Positions 4,825 to 5,794 of a DNA stretch of 5,794 nt are shown in pieces. Each line of letters starts with the position of its first letter. Position 1 is the first letter of the stretch. A program made the position numbers and the translations under genes. Below the pieces are notes generated by a model. That model saw nothing but the letters and a program-made list of their open reading frames with translations. It was not told where the DNA came from and did not search any database. Source of the DNA: Actinomycetes bacterium (GTDB taxonomy: Bacteria > Actinomycetota > Actinomycetes > Actinomycetales > Cellulomonadaceae); contig JAEWEI010000023.1 in assembly GCA_023389545.1 (NCBI GenBank), positions 1 through 5,794 of the forward strand, read 5' to 3'.

Positions 4825-5618
4825 GCCGGCGCCGCCTCCTGTACGCCGTCGCCGTGATCGGCGCCCTGCTCATCGCGGGGCTGTCCACCGCGAGCGCCGC
4901 GACCCTGCCGCTCAGCAGCGTCCGGATCACCACCCTCACCGTCGCCGAGCGTTGCGCTCCCGCGCTGACCGTGGAGCCGGGCCCGGCGACCGGCGGCACT
5001 GCCACCAGCGTCGCCATCCGGCAGGTCCCCGCCCACTGCGCAGGCAAGCAGGTCCGGCTGCGGCTGCTCGGCGCGTCCGGTCCGCTCGCCACCGCCGACG
5101 CAGTCGCCACGCTGCCCGCCGCCGGGGCCACCGCCACGATCCCCGTCGCCGCCTACACGCCGTCCGCCGTGCGCGGCGTGGCGCTCACCGTCGACGGCTG
5201 GGGCCTCGCCCCCACCTGGTCGGCGCCAATGCCGGGCATCGCGTGCACCGTGCCCGGCAACCCCTCGGCCAGCTGCGATGTGAAGGTCGTGGCGTCGCAT
5301 GAGTGGGGCTCAGGCGAGTCCCGGACGTACCTGCGCCGGTTCGAGGTCAGCACCACCTCGACGACCCCCATCACCTGGCGGCTCACCCTCAACCTGTCGG
5401 ACGCCACGCTGTTCCCGTTCGTCGCGGCAGGGCTCTCCGACCAGCAGGGCGGCCTGGTGAAGGTCAGCGCTAGCGCCTGTTCCGACCCCGCCCGGCTCGT
5501 CACCGTCAAGGGCACCACGAACTGGGGCTCGTACCACACAGTCGTCGCCGGGGAGCCCCGCACGCTCGAGGTCCAGGGCTTCGGGTCGGCGGGCGGCAAC
5601 CTGCTGGCCTGCTCCTGA
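4821..5618 (+). CDS. Secreted two-domain protein: subunit-like module plus CBM2-like C-terminal domain
   Basis: This 265-residue preprotein has a signal peptide (RRR at 3-5, hydrophobic 7-21, probable cut ASA|ATL after 26). The N-terminal module (about 27-125) is paralogous to the protein encoded at 3750-4169: it shares the cleavage junction, the two Cys (45 and 73), CAGK at 73-76 and the following alternating pattern. The C-terminal region (about 145-265) is bracketed by Cys152 and Cys264, with Trp162 in EWGSGES, Trp186 in ITWRLTL and Trp235 in NWGSY followed by VVAGEPRTLEVQGF. Order and spacing resemble family 2 carbohydrate-binding modules (W..GF, GW.L.F, W.G..PAG....F.F), although the Trp corresponding to position 54 of the classical Cex module is not evident. 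There is no LPXTG motif or C-terminal membrane anchor. It may be a minor tip, anchor or glycan-binding component of the same assembly. The gene is real; the domain call is moderate. Confidence 0.83.
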   Translation: MSRRRLLYAVAVIGALLIAGLSTASAATLPLSSVRITTLTVAERCAPALTVEPGPATGGTATSVAIRQVPAHCAGKQVRLRLLGASGPLATADAVATLPAAGATATIPVAAYTPSAVRGVALTVDGWGLAPTWSAPMPGIACTVPGNPSASCDVKVVASHEWGSGESRTYLRRFEVSTTSTTPITWRLTLNLSDATLFPFVAAGLSDQQGGLVKVSASACSDPARLVTVKGTTNWGSYHTVVAGEPRTLEVQGFGSAGGNLLACS

Positions 5619-5633
5619 CACTCGGGGAGCCGG

Positions 5634-5687
5634 GGAGTCGCGCAGCCGGGTGAACGGGCGCCCGACTCCTCACCTGCGACGCGCAGG
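5634..5687 (+). terminator. Inverted repeats downstream of the secretion cluster
   Basis: Two stems lie in the 128-base gap after the stop at 5618. GGAGTCG (5634-5640) pairs with CGACTCC (5663-5669) across a wide 22-base interval, and CCTGCG (5673-5678) pairs with CGCAGG (5682-5687) around a three-base loop. Neither has a T-tract. One or both could terminate the cluster transcript before the gene starting at 5747, but the evidence is only base pairing in GC-rich DNA. Confidence 0.3.
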
Positions 5688-5746
5688 CGCCGATGGTGAC
5701 GACAGGTCGAAGGATCGGCCGTGGCGTGCGCAGGAGGCGAATGCCC

Positions 5747-5794
5747 ATGAGCTCAGGTCAGAAGCGTGCCCGCCGGATCACCGCGGGCTGGCTG
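5747..5794 (+). CDS. Start of a further gene, truncated by the window end
   Basis: AGGAGG at 5732-5737 precedes two in-frame ATG codons at 5741 and 5747. The second is preferred because its nine-base spacing is better than three. The 16 visible codons read MSSGQKRARRITAGWL and remain open to the window edge. A basic cluster (KRARR) running into a more hydrophobic stretch could be the start of a signal peptide or membrane helix, which would fit another exported or membrane component, but this cannot be decided from 16 residues. It follows the secretion cluster in the same direction. Confidence 0.6.
   Translation, partial: MSSGQKRARRITAGWL

Noticed and set aside
3750..5618. Sortase-dependent pilus locus
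   Set aside because: Neither secreted protein has an LPXTG-like motif, C-terminal helix or positively charged tail, and no sortase gene is visible in the window.

Overview
The window is very G+C-rich, with G or C at nearly every third codon position, and carries short, tightly packed genes with GTG as well as ATG starts. This points to a high-GC actinobacterium. The style of the two-component genes, the Ser-His signal peptidase and a CBM2-like secreted domain would fit Cellulomonas or a relative (Cellulomonadaceae, Micrococcales), but genus is an inference. No rRNA, tRNA, CRISPR array, transposase or insertion-sequence end was recognised.

Left part (1-1660). A zinc-free medium-chain oxidoreductase of the quinone oxidoreductase type (63-1028, +) converges on a small lipoprotein of unknown function (1086-1604, -). 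A stem-loop lies between their stops.

Middle part (1668-3560). A NarL/LuxR-type response regulator (-) and a four-helix membrane histidine kinase of the HisKA_3 type (+) are divergently transcribed from a 75-base gap. Together they form a complete two-component system. The kinase has Gly where the family usually has an acidic residue directly after the phospho-accepting His. The regulator lacks a Shine-Dalgarno and may be translated from a leaderless mRNA. The lipoprotein lies 63 bases downstream of the regulator on the same strand and could be co-transcribed with it.

Right part (3561-5794). After a leader of about 190 bases with several mutually exclusive hairpins comes a compact secretion locus. 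It holds a small secreted subunit (3750-4169), a SipW/archaeal/ER-type signal peptidase I with a Ser-His pair (4216-4824), and a larger secreted protein (4821-5618) whose start overlaps the peptidase stop in an ATGA. The two secreted proteins share the same ASA|ATL signal-peptide junction and a homologous module of about 100 residues with two Cys. The larger one adds a C-terminal domain whose spacing of Cys and Trp resembles a family 2 carbohydrate-binding module. A perfect 12-bp hairpin separates the subunit gene from the peptidase gene. A fourth gene starts at the right edge and is cut off.

Taken together, the right part looks like a dedicated pathway for an exported surface or matrix protein: an abundant small subunit, its own signal peptidase, and a larger relative that may act as a carbohydrate-binding tip or anchor. 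The parallel is the SipW-TasA-TapA system of Bacillus, but no sequence similarity to TasA or TapA is claimed. The adjacent two-component system may control the locus, on the basis of position only.
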